A DNA stretch of 64,000 bases from the NCBI GenBank assembly GCA_013393415.1, contig JABXHI010000001.1:62001-126000 (forward strand), written 5' to 3'. The notes under the pieces were generated by a model. The model ran no database searches. It saw nothing but the letters and a program-made list of their open reading frames with translations, and was not told where the DNA came from. This DNA comes from Micrococcaceae bacterium (GTDB lineage: Bacteria; Actinomycetota; Actinomycetes; Actinomycetales; Micrococcaceae). Position numbers and translations under genes: made by a program. The stretch's first letter is position 1. Every line of letters starts with the position of its first letter. Of the stretch, positions 52,749 to 59,601 are shown piece by piece.

Positions 52749-53209
52749 CGGCCAGCGCCCCAATCAACGACGGTTGCCGGTAGATCGAGGTCATCGGCGT
52801 ATTCAGCCCAGCGCAACGCGCCCCGATTCGTCTTCACATAGGTTTCTGGTGGCAGCTGGTGCAGTTGCTCGGCGGTGTAGATGCGCGAGACATCGTGAAG
52901 TGTAGACAGTACCGAGTGGGCGTATGGTTCGGCAGCGCCGATGGCAGGAATGTCGGCTGCCAAAATGTCTGCCACCGCGTTGACGACCATGGGCGAGTAA
53001 TGGTGCGATGTTGCTTCTTGGCTGCTCTCATTGGTTTCGGTTCTGGCAGTTCCAGCGGTAGCAAGCAGGTGTTTCAGTTCAGCGCTGTATAGCGAAGCAT
53101 CGGCAGGTATGCCGCGGGACTGGTCTTCGTTGTCCCGGTACAGTATCCAGGCATCTTTTAGGGCTGCAAAGGCTGTTTCCGTGTCGGTTGTAGCCAAGTG
53201 TTGGCTCAT
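52745..53209 (-). CDS. Hypothetical protein, 154 residues
   Basis: No family recognised. It has helical segments (ETAFAALKDAWILYRDNEDQ shown by ends, VNAVADILAADIPAIGAAEP), and a C-terminal part YVKTNRGALRWAEYADDLDL. GGGGGAG four bases before the ATG decides the start. Second gene in the operon after the small Cys protein. Confidence 0.65.
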   Translation of the reverse strand: MSQHLATTDTETAFAALKDAWILYRDNEDQSRGIPADASLYSAELKHLLATAGTARTETNESSQEATSHHYSPMVVNAVADILAADIPAIGAAEPYAHSVLSTLHDVSRIYTAEQLHQLPPETYVKTNRGALRWAEYADDLDLPATVVDWGAGR

Positions 53210-53219
53210 GGTGCTCCCC

Positions 53220-53375
53220 CTATCGTCGTGGCTTTTTACCGTTGTGCAGCAGTTGCTTTGGCTCGCGATAATGCGGACAGCCGGGAGTGTACCGGCAGGT
53301 GCAGTCGTATCCGCCACCTTCGATGCCAGGGCAGACGCCACAACACGTTTCGGGCCGTGGATTATGAACAAACAT
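53220..53375 (-). CDS. Small cysteine-rich protein, first gene of the thyA operon
   Basis: A 51-residue protein with seven cysteines: ETCCGVCPGIEGGGYDCTC and TPGCPHYREP. The pattern is that of a compact zinc-binding or HNH-like knot. AAAGGAAA precedes the ATG; the start motif lies 41 bases upstream. Its position as first gene of an operon with thyA supports that it is real. Confidence 0.6.
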   Translation of the reverse strand: MFVHNPRPETCCGVCPGIEGGGYDCTCRYTPGCPHYREPKQLLHNGKKPRR

Positions 53376-53416
53376 AGTGTTTCCTTTGACCGTGGAGGCT
53401 TGGTGTTATCCCAACC

Positions 53417-53424
53417 GTGTCCGG
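53417..53424 (-). promoter_or_regulatory. Start-associated motif before the thyA operon
   Basis: Exact CCGGACAC, 41 bases before the ATG at 53375. Confidence 0.75.
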
Positions 53425-53432
53425 CGCACCTG

Positions 53433-54008
53433 CTACGCACGTTGGCTGCGCAACGCTGAGATGTCCTCATCGGTGAACACCACGACCGCATGATCTCGCG
53501 GGGTGCCGGAGCAGTCCATGACCGACCCCCAGCCAGCCGGAGCCGTAATGAATTCGCGGTGCTGTCGATCCGCATGACAATGCTCACAGTCCACTGTATG
53601 AACCGTGTTCTGCTGCTTTCGTGCTCGAATAATCAGACCGATGCAAAGCAGTGCTAGCGGTGCGTTGATGATGCCGGGTGCTGCAACCCAGAACGCGGAC
53701 TCCTGGGCAGCATAAACGCCCCACAGCACGGCGTTGGATAGCAGAAGGACTTGTGTGCCCACGCTGATGCTTGACAATGCGTGAGGGTCGTTGCGGGATG
53801 CCCATACTGATCGTGCCTGGGGCAACCAGACGACGAAAGCCACCGTGGATGCGATGAACCCCGCAACATTGGCACCGCCGATGATCGCTATTGCAACGAC
53901 GAGGGCCATGATGCAGGCCAGGGCTATCTCGGGTGAGCGCAAAGCGCCCTTATCTCCCTCGGTACTGGTGACTCGTGCAGTGGACTTAGAGGTGTTGGTA
54001 CTGGCCAT
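53433..54008 (-). CDS. SemiSWEET / PQ-loop-like membrane protein
   Basis: A 191-residue protein with a polar start, one or two leading helices, then a three-helix PQ-loop unit. The unit contains GFIASTVAFVVWLPQARSVW (the LPQ signature) and SVGTQVLLLSNAVLWGVYA, with two more helices after. SemiSWEETs carry sugars as dimers of three-helix units. The C-terminal 50 residues are soluble with CEHCHADRQH, which normal SemiSWEETs lack. It lies behind a terminator hairpin and the start motif. Substrate unknown. Confidence 0.7.
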   Translation of the reverse strand: MASTNTSKSTARVTSTEGDKGALRSPEIALACIMALVVAIAIIGGANVAGFIASTVAFVVWLPQARSVWASRNDPHALSSISVGTQVLLLSNAVLWGVYAAQESAFWVAAPGIINAPLALLCIGLIIRARKQQNTVHTVDCEHCHADRQHREFITAPAGWGSVMDCSGTPRDHAVVVFTDEDISALRSQRA

Positions 54009-54047
54009 CTAGTGAAGTCTCTCTGATTGAAGCTGAGCAGCGAATAA

Positions 54048-54080
54048 AACAGGCAGGCCGATTTGGTCTGCCTGCCTGTT
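54048..54080 (-). terminator. Terminator or attenuator hairpin
   Basis: Stem AACAGGCAGGC/GCCTGCCTGTT with an 11-base loop followed by TTTTATT on the minus strand. It lies between a start motif (54083-54090) and the gene at 54008, so it could end the operon before it or attenuate transcription started at the motif. Confidence 0.75.
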
Positions 54081-54082
54081 CA

Positions 54083-54090
54083 GTGTCCGG
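54083..54090 (-). promoter_or_regulatory. Start-associated motif upstream of a hairpin and the SemiSWEET-like gene
   Basis: Exact CCGGACAC, 74 bases before the ATG at 54008, the longest spacing seen; the terminator hairpin lies between. Confidence 0.7.
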
Positions 54091-54103
54091 CGCAGTGTTA
54101 CGT

Positions 54104-54493
54104 TTAGCCTTTGACTTCGACTCCGTGAACAGCAGCGAGGCGACGGTTAGAGAGTTCCCAGGTGCCATCATGCAGTTCTGCCAGCATTTGATCTGCCCAG
54201 CCGTCCTGATCCATGTCATATCCTCCGCCCAGCGTGTTCAGCGAGGACCGTACGATACCGGGGCCAACGTTGTTGTATGAGGTTTCGCGTTCGATGAGGT
54301 CGATGACGGTATATTCTCCGGTGCCCTTGGGCTGGAAGAGAGCTTGGCGGGACGCGATCACGTACCGATGATCTGTGGCTTTGACCGTCCACCAGCGTTG
54401 CCTCTGGCCTCCGTCATGTGGCGGAATGAAGCGTATCTGGTCTCCTGCAACGATGTCTTCAAGCGGCTTGCTAACAATGATAGGTTCTGTCAT
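54104..54493 (-). CDS. Hypothetical protein with GDQI barrel-like start
   Basis: A 129-residue soluble protein with PLEDIVAGDQIRFIPPHDGG near the N-terminus, resembling the VGDQV protein at 51921. A C-terminal helical part ends in AAVHGVEVKG. No family recognised. ATG is nine bases from the start motif. Confidence 0.65.
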   Translation of the reverse strand: MTEPIIVSKPLEDIVAGDQIRFIPPHDGGQRQRWWTVKATDHRYVIASRQALFQPKGTGEYTVIDLIERETSYNNVGPGIVRSSLNTLGGGYDMDQDGWADQMLAELHDGTWELSNRRLAAVHGVEVKG

Positions 54494-54744
54494 GCAGAGG
54501 TAGTGTCCGGGGCGAGGTGCGGGTATCGATTAGTCAGCGATACAGTCAGTAAATGCAGCACCGTGCCAGCCATGTCTGCAACACCTTTCGAGTACGACGA
54601 GTCATCGCCATTGTCCTGTGACATCTGCGTTGCCACGGTGTGGATCGAGCCGATGGCGGCCACCAAAGTTCGTGTATCTTGCGAGCCAGCGGATTGGATT
54701 CGCTGGGATATTTCGGCCAGCGCTTGGTCAAGCTGCTGTGTCAT
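54490..54744 (-). CDS. Hypothetical helical protein, 84 residues
   Basis: Short helical protein (TQQLDQALAEISQRIQS, LVAAIGSIHTVATQMSQDNG, VADMAGTVLHLLTVSL). The start ATG at 54744 overlaps the preceding gene by 17 bases. No family. Middle of an operon that ends here. Confidence 0.6.
   Translation of the reverse strand: MTQQLDQALAEISQRIQSAGSQDTRTLVAAIGSIHTVATQMSQDNGDDSSYSKGVADMAGTVLHLLTVSLTNRYPHLAPDTTSA
54503..54510 (-). promoter_or_regulatory. Start-associated motif CCGGACAC
   Basis: Exact copy, nine bases before the ATG at 54493; spacer TACCTCTGC has no ribosome site. It lies inside the end of the gene at 54490. Confidence 0.8.
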
Positions 54745-55060
54745 CACTTTCCGAACTCCTGGTCTTTCCCCAAGCCAACACATGGGCCGGAAGTAGGACG
54801 TAGGTGCTGTTCCAGCTTGCCTCGTCTCCGGCAACTTCCCACCAGTTATCATCATGCCGGTGCATGATTTGCCCGTTGAAGTCTTTGACCACGGTTCCGA
54901 CCGGCAAAGCTTCGACCTGGTCAAGATCGGTGAGTCGGGATTCGCGCCGGAGGGCTAACAGGGCGTTTCGTGCGCTGTCGCCGTTCCAGTTCATAGCCTG
55001 TTGAACGGCGTTGATGACATGCTCTGGAGGCAGATGTGTATTCGTGAATTCGCTAGACAT
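54728..55060 (-). CDS. Hypothetical protein with LPVG-type domain
   Basis: A 110-residue protein: an N-terminal UBA-like helical part (EHVINAVQQAMNWNGDSARN) and a C-terminal beta segment VEALPVGTVVKDFNGQIMHR then NWWEVAG. The beta segment resembles the one at 35791 and typical phage proteins. ATG overlaps the preceding gene end. Confidence 0.65.
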   Translation of the reverse strand: MSSEFTNTHLPPEHVINAVQQAMNWNGDSARNALLALRRESRLTDLDQVEALPVGTVVKDFNGQIMHRHDDNWWEVAGDEASWNSTYVLLPAHVLAWGKTRSSESDDTAA

Positions 55061-55520
55061 AGCGCAGAGCCTTTCGACGGTCTGACATTGGGCTACCTCT
55101 ACTGTGTCCGGAGGGCTCAGTGCCCCTCGGCACGTTGTTCGTAGCGCTGCGCGGTGCGTTCACGTCGAGTGCGGTTGGTCGGGTCACGGTCGGGCCGAGG
55201 GATAGATGCACAGCACCCACAATCGTACCCGTAGGTTTGAGGGTGTTGTGCTGGTCGGTGACCTCCGCGCTGGTCTCGGTTGTCTCGTGCCATGCCTTCA
55301 AACCGACGCGCTGCTCGCACCGTCTGAATACCCGGTGGGCGACGTATTTCAGCTCGGTGATCCGGTCGAATTTGGCGGCAGACGCAACTGTCTCACCGCA
55401 TATAGTGCATCGATACCAGACCGTGCCTCGTTCCAGAAGCAGTTTGGCCACGATGGCGAAGATTATCACCCCAATAACGGTGGAAATTCCAGCGAGATAT
55501 GCAAACAGATATGGGTCCAA
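55053..55520 (-). CDS. Hypothetical protein with one membrane helix and a CxxC site
   Basis: A 155-residue protein: one helix (LAGISTVIGVIIFAIVAKLLL), then WYRCTICGETV (possible zinc site with later Cys), then a low-complexity Thr/Pro tail. The last 11 codons overlap the start of the next gene. The tail's composition is poor, so the true end might be earlier by frameshift. Unknown function. Confidence 0.5.
   Translation of the reverse strand: MDPYLFAYLAGISTVIGVIIFAIVAKLLLERGTVWYRCTICGETVASAAKFDRITELKYVAHRVFRRCEQRVGLKAWHETTETSAEVTDQHNTLKPTGTIVGAVHLSLGPTVTRPTALDVNAPRSATNNVPRGTEPSGHSRGSPMSDRRKALRYV
55104..55111 (-). promoter_or_regulatory. Start-associated motif inside the end of the 55053 gene
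   Basis: Exact CCGGACAC, 43 bases before the ATG at 55060; it lies within the coding sequence of the preceding gene. Confidence 0.75.
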
Positions 55521-55529
55521 AATGATCTC

Positions 55530-55676
55530 CTAGTCGTCCCAGCAGTCTTTGCAGATCACAAAGCCAACGCGGTCGATTTTGACGAGCTTGAACAGGCTGG
55601 CATCGGCATCGGTCTTCTGGCACGTCTGGCAGGTGTATATTCTCTGCGCGACGGCACTATCTTCCAGTGCTGCCAT
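55530..55676 (-). CDS. Tiny zinc-knuckle protein
   Basis: A 48-residue protein with YTCQTCQKTDAD and ICKDCWDD, a clear C4 pair pattern. Its start lies 20 bases inside the dUTPase gene end. Similar tiny zinc proteins recur in this element. Confidence 0.65.
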   Translation of the reverse strand: MAALEDSAVAQRIYTCQTCQKTDADASLFKLVKIDRVGFVICKDCWDD

Positions 55677-56085
55677 GTCCACCGTCTCCGCGCTCCGATG
55701 CGTCCAACGTATCGACTTCGACCAGTGCTGGAGTCTCAAATTTCTGGACTAACATCTGACCGATTCGGTCCCCCGCCTCAATGATCAAAGCGTCTTGGCC
55801 GAGGTTGATCACGTTGATTTTTACTTCTCCGCGGTAGCCCTGGTCTACTGTTCCTGGCGCGTTGAGAACCGTTGCGCCGTCTCGATGCGCCAAACCAGAG
55901 CGGGGATGGACGAGACCGACTGTTCCGACGGGTAGCTGCACAGCAATGCCGGTGGAGGCTAGGCGACGCTCCATGGGGTGCAGTGTGAAGGATTCGTCAG
56001 CATAAAAGTCCATTCCAGCATCACCGGCTTTGGCTCGGGTTGGCAGGATGGCCGTGTCGGTGAGACGCTTGATTCGCATTTCCAT
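55657..56085 (-). CDS. dut: dUTPase
   Basis: A 142-residue trimeric dUTPase that hydrolyses dUTP to dUMP, providing the ThyA substrate and keeping uracil out of DNA. The five family motifs are visible: AGDAGMDFYA, HPRSGLAHRDGA, APGTVDQGYRGEV, RIGQMLV and the C-terminal RGDGGHGSTGR. An AGGAG lies about 11 bases before the ATG at 56085; an ATG two codons later is possible. It follows the small gene at 56100 and belongs with thyA and the dNMP kinase. Confidence 0.95.
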   Translation of the reverse strand: MEMRIKRLTDTAILPTRAKAGDAGMDFYADESFTLHPMERRLASTGIAVQLPVGTVGLVHPRSGLAHRDGATVLNAPGTVDQGYRGEVKINVINLGQDALIIEAGDRIGQMLVQKFETPALVEVDTLDASERGDGGHGSTGR

Positions 56086-56099
56086 GGTGGCAAGTTCTC

Positions 56100-56306
56100 C
56101 TAAAATGTTTCGATTTCGACATCGAACGAGGTGTCGATAATGTCTCGCAGCTGACGGGTCACGATGCGCTGCACGCCCTGATCTTCCAGGCGCTGACAGT
56201 AATCCAGCACGCTGTTCAGAGCATCGATGGCGCGGTCTTCACGCTGCGGGTGGTCGATGAGCTGCTGACGCTGTGAATCAACGGTCGCGATGTTAGAGGT
56301 GGTCAT
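56100..56306 (-). CDS. Hypothetical helical protein, first gene of the dut operon
   Basis: A 68-residue protein with one long amphipathic helix (DALNSVLDYCQRLEDQGVQR). The ATG lies nine bases from the start motif, itself within the end of the previous gene. Unknown function. Confidence 0.65.
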   Translation of the reverse strand: MTTSNIATVDSQRQQLIDHPQREDRAIDALNSVLDYCQRLEDQGVQRIVTRQLRDIIDTSFDVEIETF

Positions 56307-56635
56307 GTGCCTATAGTGTCCGGCGGGACTGGCTTCGATGATCGGCGATCACGGTATCCACCGGCGAACGGCATAATGACGAACCAAAGGACCATCCAGA
56401 ACGGAAATGCGAAGAATGTCAGCGGCCACAAGGTCAGCATCCACCTCGGTAGCTCACGCGGCCACAGCACCGCATTGACAACTGATGCAAGCAACGCCTT
56501 CAACGGACCACCCGGCATCGGGATCACAGCGCTGACGAGCAGTCCACCGCACAAAGCCAGCACCGCCCCGACAAGCCAGGTGTGAAAGCTCGTGATGAGC
56601 AGTGTGATGAGGTAGTAGGAAATCAGCTCTTGCAT
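56303..56635 (-). CDS. Hypothetical membrane protein
   Basis: A 110-residue protein with about three hydrophobic segments (YYLITLLITSF, LVGAVLALCGGLLVSAVIP, LTFFAFPFWMVLWFVIMPF). No family. The start ATG is two bases after the stop of the interrupted DUF3039-like gene. Confidence 0.6.
   Translation of the reverse strand: MQELISYYLITLLITSFHTWLVGAVLALCGGLLVSAVIPMPGGPLKALLASVVNAVLWPRELPRWMLTLWPLTFFAFPFWMVLWFVIMPFAGGYRDRRSSKPVPPDTIGT
56316..56323 (-). promoter_or_regulatory. Start-associated motif before the dut operon
   Basis: Exact CCGGACAC, nine bases before the ATG at 56306; it lies inside the end of the gene at 56303. Confidence 0.8.
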
Positions 56636-56787
56636 AGTCAGTCCTGTGGAAAGTGCTGATCCAGAATTTCCTGGCACGTTTTACAGATGGGGTACTTTTC
56701 AGGATTGCGCGATGGCTTCCATACCTTTCCGCACAGCGCGGGAATGGCAATACCTTCGATTGCAGCACGTTCGATGAGGTCTTTGCT

Positions 56788-56960
56788 TGAATCCTCCCCA
56801 CGGATGAATCCGGGGGATTCCTGACTAGGCTGCCTCAGCGAGCTGAGGTCTTAGACCATCATGGTCAGCAGGGTTGAAACCAGCCCTGATAATCATGTTT
56901 CGTGCGGCATTGAGGTCTCGGTCAATGCTGGTGCCGCAGTGGTTACACGCATAGGTCCGT
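56788..56960 (-). ncRNA. Predicted reRNA/omegaRNA of TnpB
   Basis: In this family a guide RNA is made from the 3' end of tnpB to the element's right end, with the guide in the flanking DNA. The right-end hairpin and position fit. The length is a guess, and the guide here would be the sequence from 56787 leftward. Confidence 0.35.
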
Positions 56961-57943
56961 TGGCTCAGTTCGATGCGGCGCTTGGCTCTCGTGCCACATG
57001 TTGAACAGTCCATGGTCGTGTATTTCGGGTCGATGAGATGCAGGGTTGCCCCGTAGTCCTGGGCGGCCTGGGCGAGCTCGGTTTTGACCAGTCCGATGGC
57101 GTTTTCTGCTGCTTTGCGCGCCATCCGGGTTGTCGCGAGGAATGCTGGCTTGAAGTCCTCACAGGCGATGTGCAGATGGTTGGCTGCCACGTGTTGTGCC
57201 CAGGATCGTGCTTGTTCTTTGCGCTGCCATCGCACGGTGCGTTGGATTGTAGCCGCCTTGGCTTTGGCTTTTCGGTAGGGTTGCCAGTCGCGCTTGGCAC
57301 GGTGTCGAGCCATTTTGCGTTGCTCTCGCTTTAATGCTGCGGCACTGCGACGGGCGCGTTGGCTGTAGTGCAGGTCAAATTGGCCGTCAGTGGTTTTGGC
57401 TGGCGTTTTCACGCCCCAGTCAATGCCAATCGCCCCATCGCGCTGCCGAGACTTTACTTGATGCTGCCGCTCTACGACGAAAGAAGCCCACCACCAGCCG
57501 GCGGCATCTTGATAGACCCGCACCGACGAGGGTTCGGAGGGCAGGTCACGACTCCACACCACCGGGATGATCACCCCACCTGCAAGGCGCAGTCGGCCAT
57601 CTGGTAGAGAGAAGCCTCGCAGAGTGTAGTTCAGCGACGGCAATGAGCGCTTCGCGGCCTTGAATCTCGGTGGCTTGCGTTGGCCTTTGAAAAAGGCGTT
57701 TTTGGCGGCGACAAAATCCCGGATGATCTGCTGCTGTGGCACCACTGGCTGAGCAGTCAGCCAGCTATTTTCGCTGCGCCACTTGGTCAATAGCCGGTGC
57801 AGCACGGTCTGACTGGTGTCTTGGTGCTTGGTGAATCGCTCTACGCACTGGTTCCACACCCATCGGGTGGCGTCGTATTGTGCGGTCAATAGTGCTAGCG
57901 CCTGGCGACCAGGTCGGAGCTTATATTGATACCGCAACTTCAT
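56825..57943 (-). CDS. tnpB: TnpB RNA-guided nuclease
   Basis: A 372-residue IS605-type TnpB. The RuvC residues are visible: IGIDWGVKT (Asp), IACEDF (Glu) and DRDLNAARN (Asp). A zinc ribbon CSTCG...CNHCG lies between the last two. The N-terminal region has LRYQYKLRPG and ATRWVWNQC. ATG at 57943 chosen. It keeps the IS at the empty site by cutting it with a guide RNA. It looks intact. It is divergent from tnpA across a 23-base gap with TATATAG. Confidence 0.92.
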   Translation of the reverse strand: MKLRYQYKLRPGRQALALLTAQYDATRWVWNQCVERFTKHQDTSQTVLHRLLTKWRSENSWLTAQPVVPQQQIIRDFVAAKNAFFKGQRKPPRFKAAKRSLPSLNYTLRGFSLPDGRLRLAGGVIIPVVWSRDLPSEPSSVRVYQDAAGWWWASFVVERQHQVKSRQRDGAIGIDWGVKTPAKTTDGQFDLHYSQRARRSAAALKREQRKMARHRAKRDWQPYRKAKAKAATIQRTVRWQRKEQARSWAQHVAANHLHIACEDFKPAFLATTRMARKAAENAIGLVKTELAQAAQDYGATLHLIDPKYTTMDCSTCGTRAKRRIELSQRTYACNHCGTSIDRDLNAARNMIIRAGFNPADHDGLRPQLAEAA

Positions 57944-57966
57944 ACAAATCATTATATAGTGGCTAC

Positions 57967-58377
57967 ATGTCTAATGCACGTTATGCAGGCTACCGGTCCA
58001 ACCGCAATGTCGTGTTCAACTGCCAATACCACGTGGTGTGGTGCCCAAAGTACCGTCGAAACGTCCTGGACGAACCCATCCAAGGCCGACTACGTGACAT
58101 CATCTATGAGGTCTGTGATGAACGCGATGCCAGCATTATCGAACTAGAAATCATGGTCGATCACGTCCACCTACTGGTCGAGGTAGACCCGCAATACGGC
58201 ATCCACCGCCTGATTAAAAACATCAAAGGCCGATCCTCACGACTCCTCCGGTCAGAATTTTCAGAACTCACCACCAGACTACCCAGCCTATGGACCAACT
58301 CATACTTCGTCTCCACCGTGGGCGGCGCACCACTAGAAGCCATCAAGCAATACATCGAAAACCAAAAACACGTCTAA
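57967..58377 (+). CDS. tnpA: IS200/IS605 Y1 transposase TnpA
   Basis: A 136-residue single-strand transposase. HUH motif DHVHLLVEV (about residue 66), the catalytic tyrosine in KQYIENQ near the C-terminus, and YHVVWCPKYRRNVL at the N-terminus are all present. It cuts the subterminal hairpins at the ends. Length normal; appears functional. Confidence 0.95.
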   Translation: MSNARYAGYRSNRNVVFNCQYHVVWCPKYRRNVLDEPIQGRLRDIIYEVCDERDASIIELEIMVDHVHLLVEVDPQYGIHRLIKNIKGRSSRLLRSEFSELTTRLPSLWTNSYFVSTVGGAPLEAIKQYIENQKHV

Positions 58378-58561
58378 CCAGGCGCTATCCCTCCCCACGG
58401 ATAAATCCGGGGGCTTCCCGCGCTCTCTGGTGAATAGTGGCTGAAGCGGTCTTTATCAGCACCATCGTCATCGGATGGCTGGTGGCCGGTGAGCTGTTGG
58501 AATGCCTGGTCGATGTCCAGGTCAGTGTCGATATCGGGTGGTGTGGTGGTCATGAAATTTC

Positions 58562-58915
58562 CTAGGCAGCCTGACGGTCTTTGGAATCTTTGGTGCTACT
58601 GGTCAGATAGTCTTCGAGCCAGTCTGTGACCGGCATAATGTTCGCGTATGGGACGGTCGCGACCACCTCCAAGATGTCCTGTCTGAATTCCCAGAGCTTG
58701 CTGACATTATCGGCGATGAGGCCGACCATCAGCTGGTCATCAACGTAGTCCGTCCCGCTGATCCAGCGCACCACGATGTCGGTGGAGGCATATCGACGAT
58801 ACTTTTTGAGCAGGTCATCGATAGGGAGTGCTACATCGAGCCTGATCTGCTTGGGGCGGAGGATGACGAACGCGACCATAGGTGCGTTCATCTTCTGTGC
58901 TGACGGTATCGACAT
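58562..58915 (-). CDS. Hypothetical protein, 117 residues
   Basis: A soluble protein with VAFVILRPKQIRLDVALPID, a Pro/Arg-rich start that fits a beta strand, then helices (LWEFRQDILEVVATVPYA). No family recognised. ATG at 58915 has GAAGG 11 bases upstream; ATGs at 58891 and 58879 are alternatives. It lies nine bases upstream of the DUF3039-like gene. Confidence 0.6.
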   Translation of the reverse strand: MSIPSAQKMNAPMVAFVILRPKQIRLDVALPIDDLLKKYRRYASTDIVVRWISGTDYVDDQLMVGLIADNVSKLWEFRQDILEVVATVPYANIMPVTDWLEDYLTSSTKDSKDRQAA

Positions 58916-58973
58916 CTGACCACATACCTTCTGCTCGTTCAGATGATGCGCCGTGTGCAGTTCGGAAAACCAT
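58815..58973 (-). CDS. Possible small protein overlapping the 58562 gene
   Basis: A 52-codon frame (MVFRTAHGASSERAEGMW start) with AGGAC six bases before its ATG and the start motif 40 bases upstream, as for other operon-first genes. It overlaps the next gene by 101 bases, which argues against it. It may instead be only the leader of that gene. Confidence 0.3.
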   Translation of the reverse strand: MVFRTAHGASSERAEGMWSDVDTVSTEDERTYGRVRHPPPQADQARCSTPYR

Positions 58974-59013
58974 GCTGTTGTCCTGACGTTGTGAAAGTGT
59001 GTTCACTTGGTCA

Positions 59014-59021
59014 GTGTCCGG
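59014..59021 (-). promoter_or_regulatory. Start-associated motif upstream of the 58973/58915 starts
   Basis: Exact CCGGACAC on the minus strand, 40 bases before the ATG at 58973; divergent from umuD. Confidence 0.7.
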
Positions 59022-59061
59022 CGCCGAACGCTGAAACCATCTCCTCGGTGGATATTCGAGA

Positions 59062-59080
59062 TATAGACTGACTGGTGTCC
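59062..59080 (+). promoter_or_regulatory. Probable umuD promoter with GTGTCC box
   Basis: TATAGA (59062-59067) followed by CTGGTGTCC with GTGTCC at 59075-59080, then a strong ribosome site. The umuC upstream region has the same order. Confidence 0.45.
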
Positions 59081-59099
59081 CTACGAGAAGGAGTTCGCT

Positions 59100-59531
59100 A
59101 TGAAAGTCGAAGAGGTGTACCAATATGCACCAACGATGCAGCCCAGACGCCTCATCTCTGCCGGTGTTGGTCGGGTGCCTGCTGGCTTTCCTTCACCGTC
59201 CCAGGATTACTCTGACACCAAGATTGATCTGAACCAGATGTTGATCAAAGACGAACTTTCCACATTCGTTGTTCGAGTCTCTGGTGACTCGATGGAAGAC
59301 GCCGGCATCTTTGATGGTGACGAGCTGATCGTAGATCGGTCGATTGAACCGCATGACGGCCATGTGGTCATCGCAGTGGTAGACGGTGAGATGACCGTGA
59401 AGCGCCTCCGGGTGACTGATACCGGGGTCGTGCTCCAGGCAGAGAACGCGCAATACCCTGACATCACGGTGCCAGAGCTATCTGATCTGATGATCTGGGG
59501 TGTCGCGACTCGGTGCCTGCATCGGCTTTGA
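59100..59531 (+). CDS. umuD: UmuD-like protein (LexA-type S24 peptidase)
   Basis: A 143-residue self-cleaving subunit of the UmuD2C translesion polymerase. The cleavage site with PAGFPSPSQDY and DLNQMLIKDE, the catalytic serine in VSGDSMEDAGIFDGDELIVD and the catalytic lysine in MTVKRLRV are all present. AGAAGGAG precedes the ATG. It has no DNA-binding domain, so it is not a LexA repressor. The umuC gene follows 70 bases later with its own promoter-like region. Confidence 0.93.
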   Translation: MKVEEVYQYAPTMQPRRLISAGVGRVPAGFPSPSQDYSDTKIDLNQMLIKDELSTFVVRVSGDSMEDAGIFDGDELIVDRSIEPHDGHVVIAVVDGEMTVKRLRVTDTGVVLQAENAQYPDITVPELSDLMIWGVATRCLHRL

Positions 59532-59545
59532 CTTGGTCGCCTATC

Positions 59546-59578
59546 GTGTCCATGGCATCGGTCTATAATCTGGTGTCC
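59546..59578 (+). promoter_or_regulatory. umuC promoter region with two GTGTCC boxes
   Basis: TATAAT at 59564-59569 lies between GTGTCC at 59546-59551 and GTGTCC at 59573-59578, a possible operator around the -10 box. Confidence 0.5.
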
Positions 59579-59601
59579 CCGATAACGTCACTGGAGGTGT
59601 G

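Larger units (their letters stand above)
56788..58430. mobile_element. IS200/IS605-family element with tnpA and tnpB
   Basis: The 1,643-base element carries divergent tnpA (Y1 transposase) and tnpB. Both ends carry imperfect palindromes of the type CCCCACGGAT..ATCCGGGGG (56797-56817 and 58392-58413). There is no target duplication. The left flank ATTCA (58431-58435, minus strand) matches the last five bases of the element (ATTCA, 56788-56792), as expected from peel-and-paste transposition with a short target. Confidence 0.85.
56638..58553 (-). pseudogene. DUF3039-like gene interrupted by an IS200/IS605 element
   Basis: The first part (58553-58431) encodes 41 codons from MTTTPPDIDTDLDIDQ to DRFSHYS. 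The second part (56787-56638) encodes SKDLIERAAIEG to CQEILDQHFPQD. Together they form a 90-residue protein in one frame with ALCGKVWKPSRNPEKYP and CKTCQEI, the zinc-binding signature of the actinobacterial DUF3039 family. The 1,643 bases between are the IS. An AGGAAA precedes the start. The gene is off while the IS is present but would be restored by excision. Confidence 0.8.

Noticed and set aside
59021-59060. LexA box upstream of umuD
   Set aside because: No CGAAC-N-GTTCG palindrome can be found; only GAACGC occurs once.
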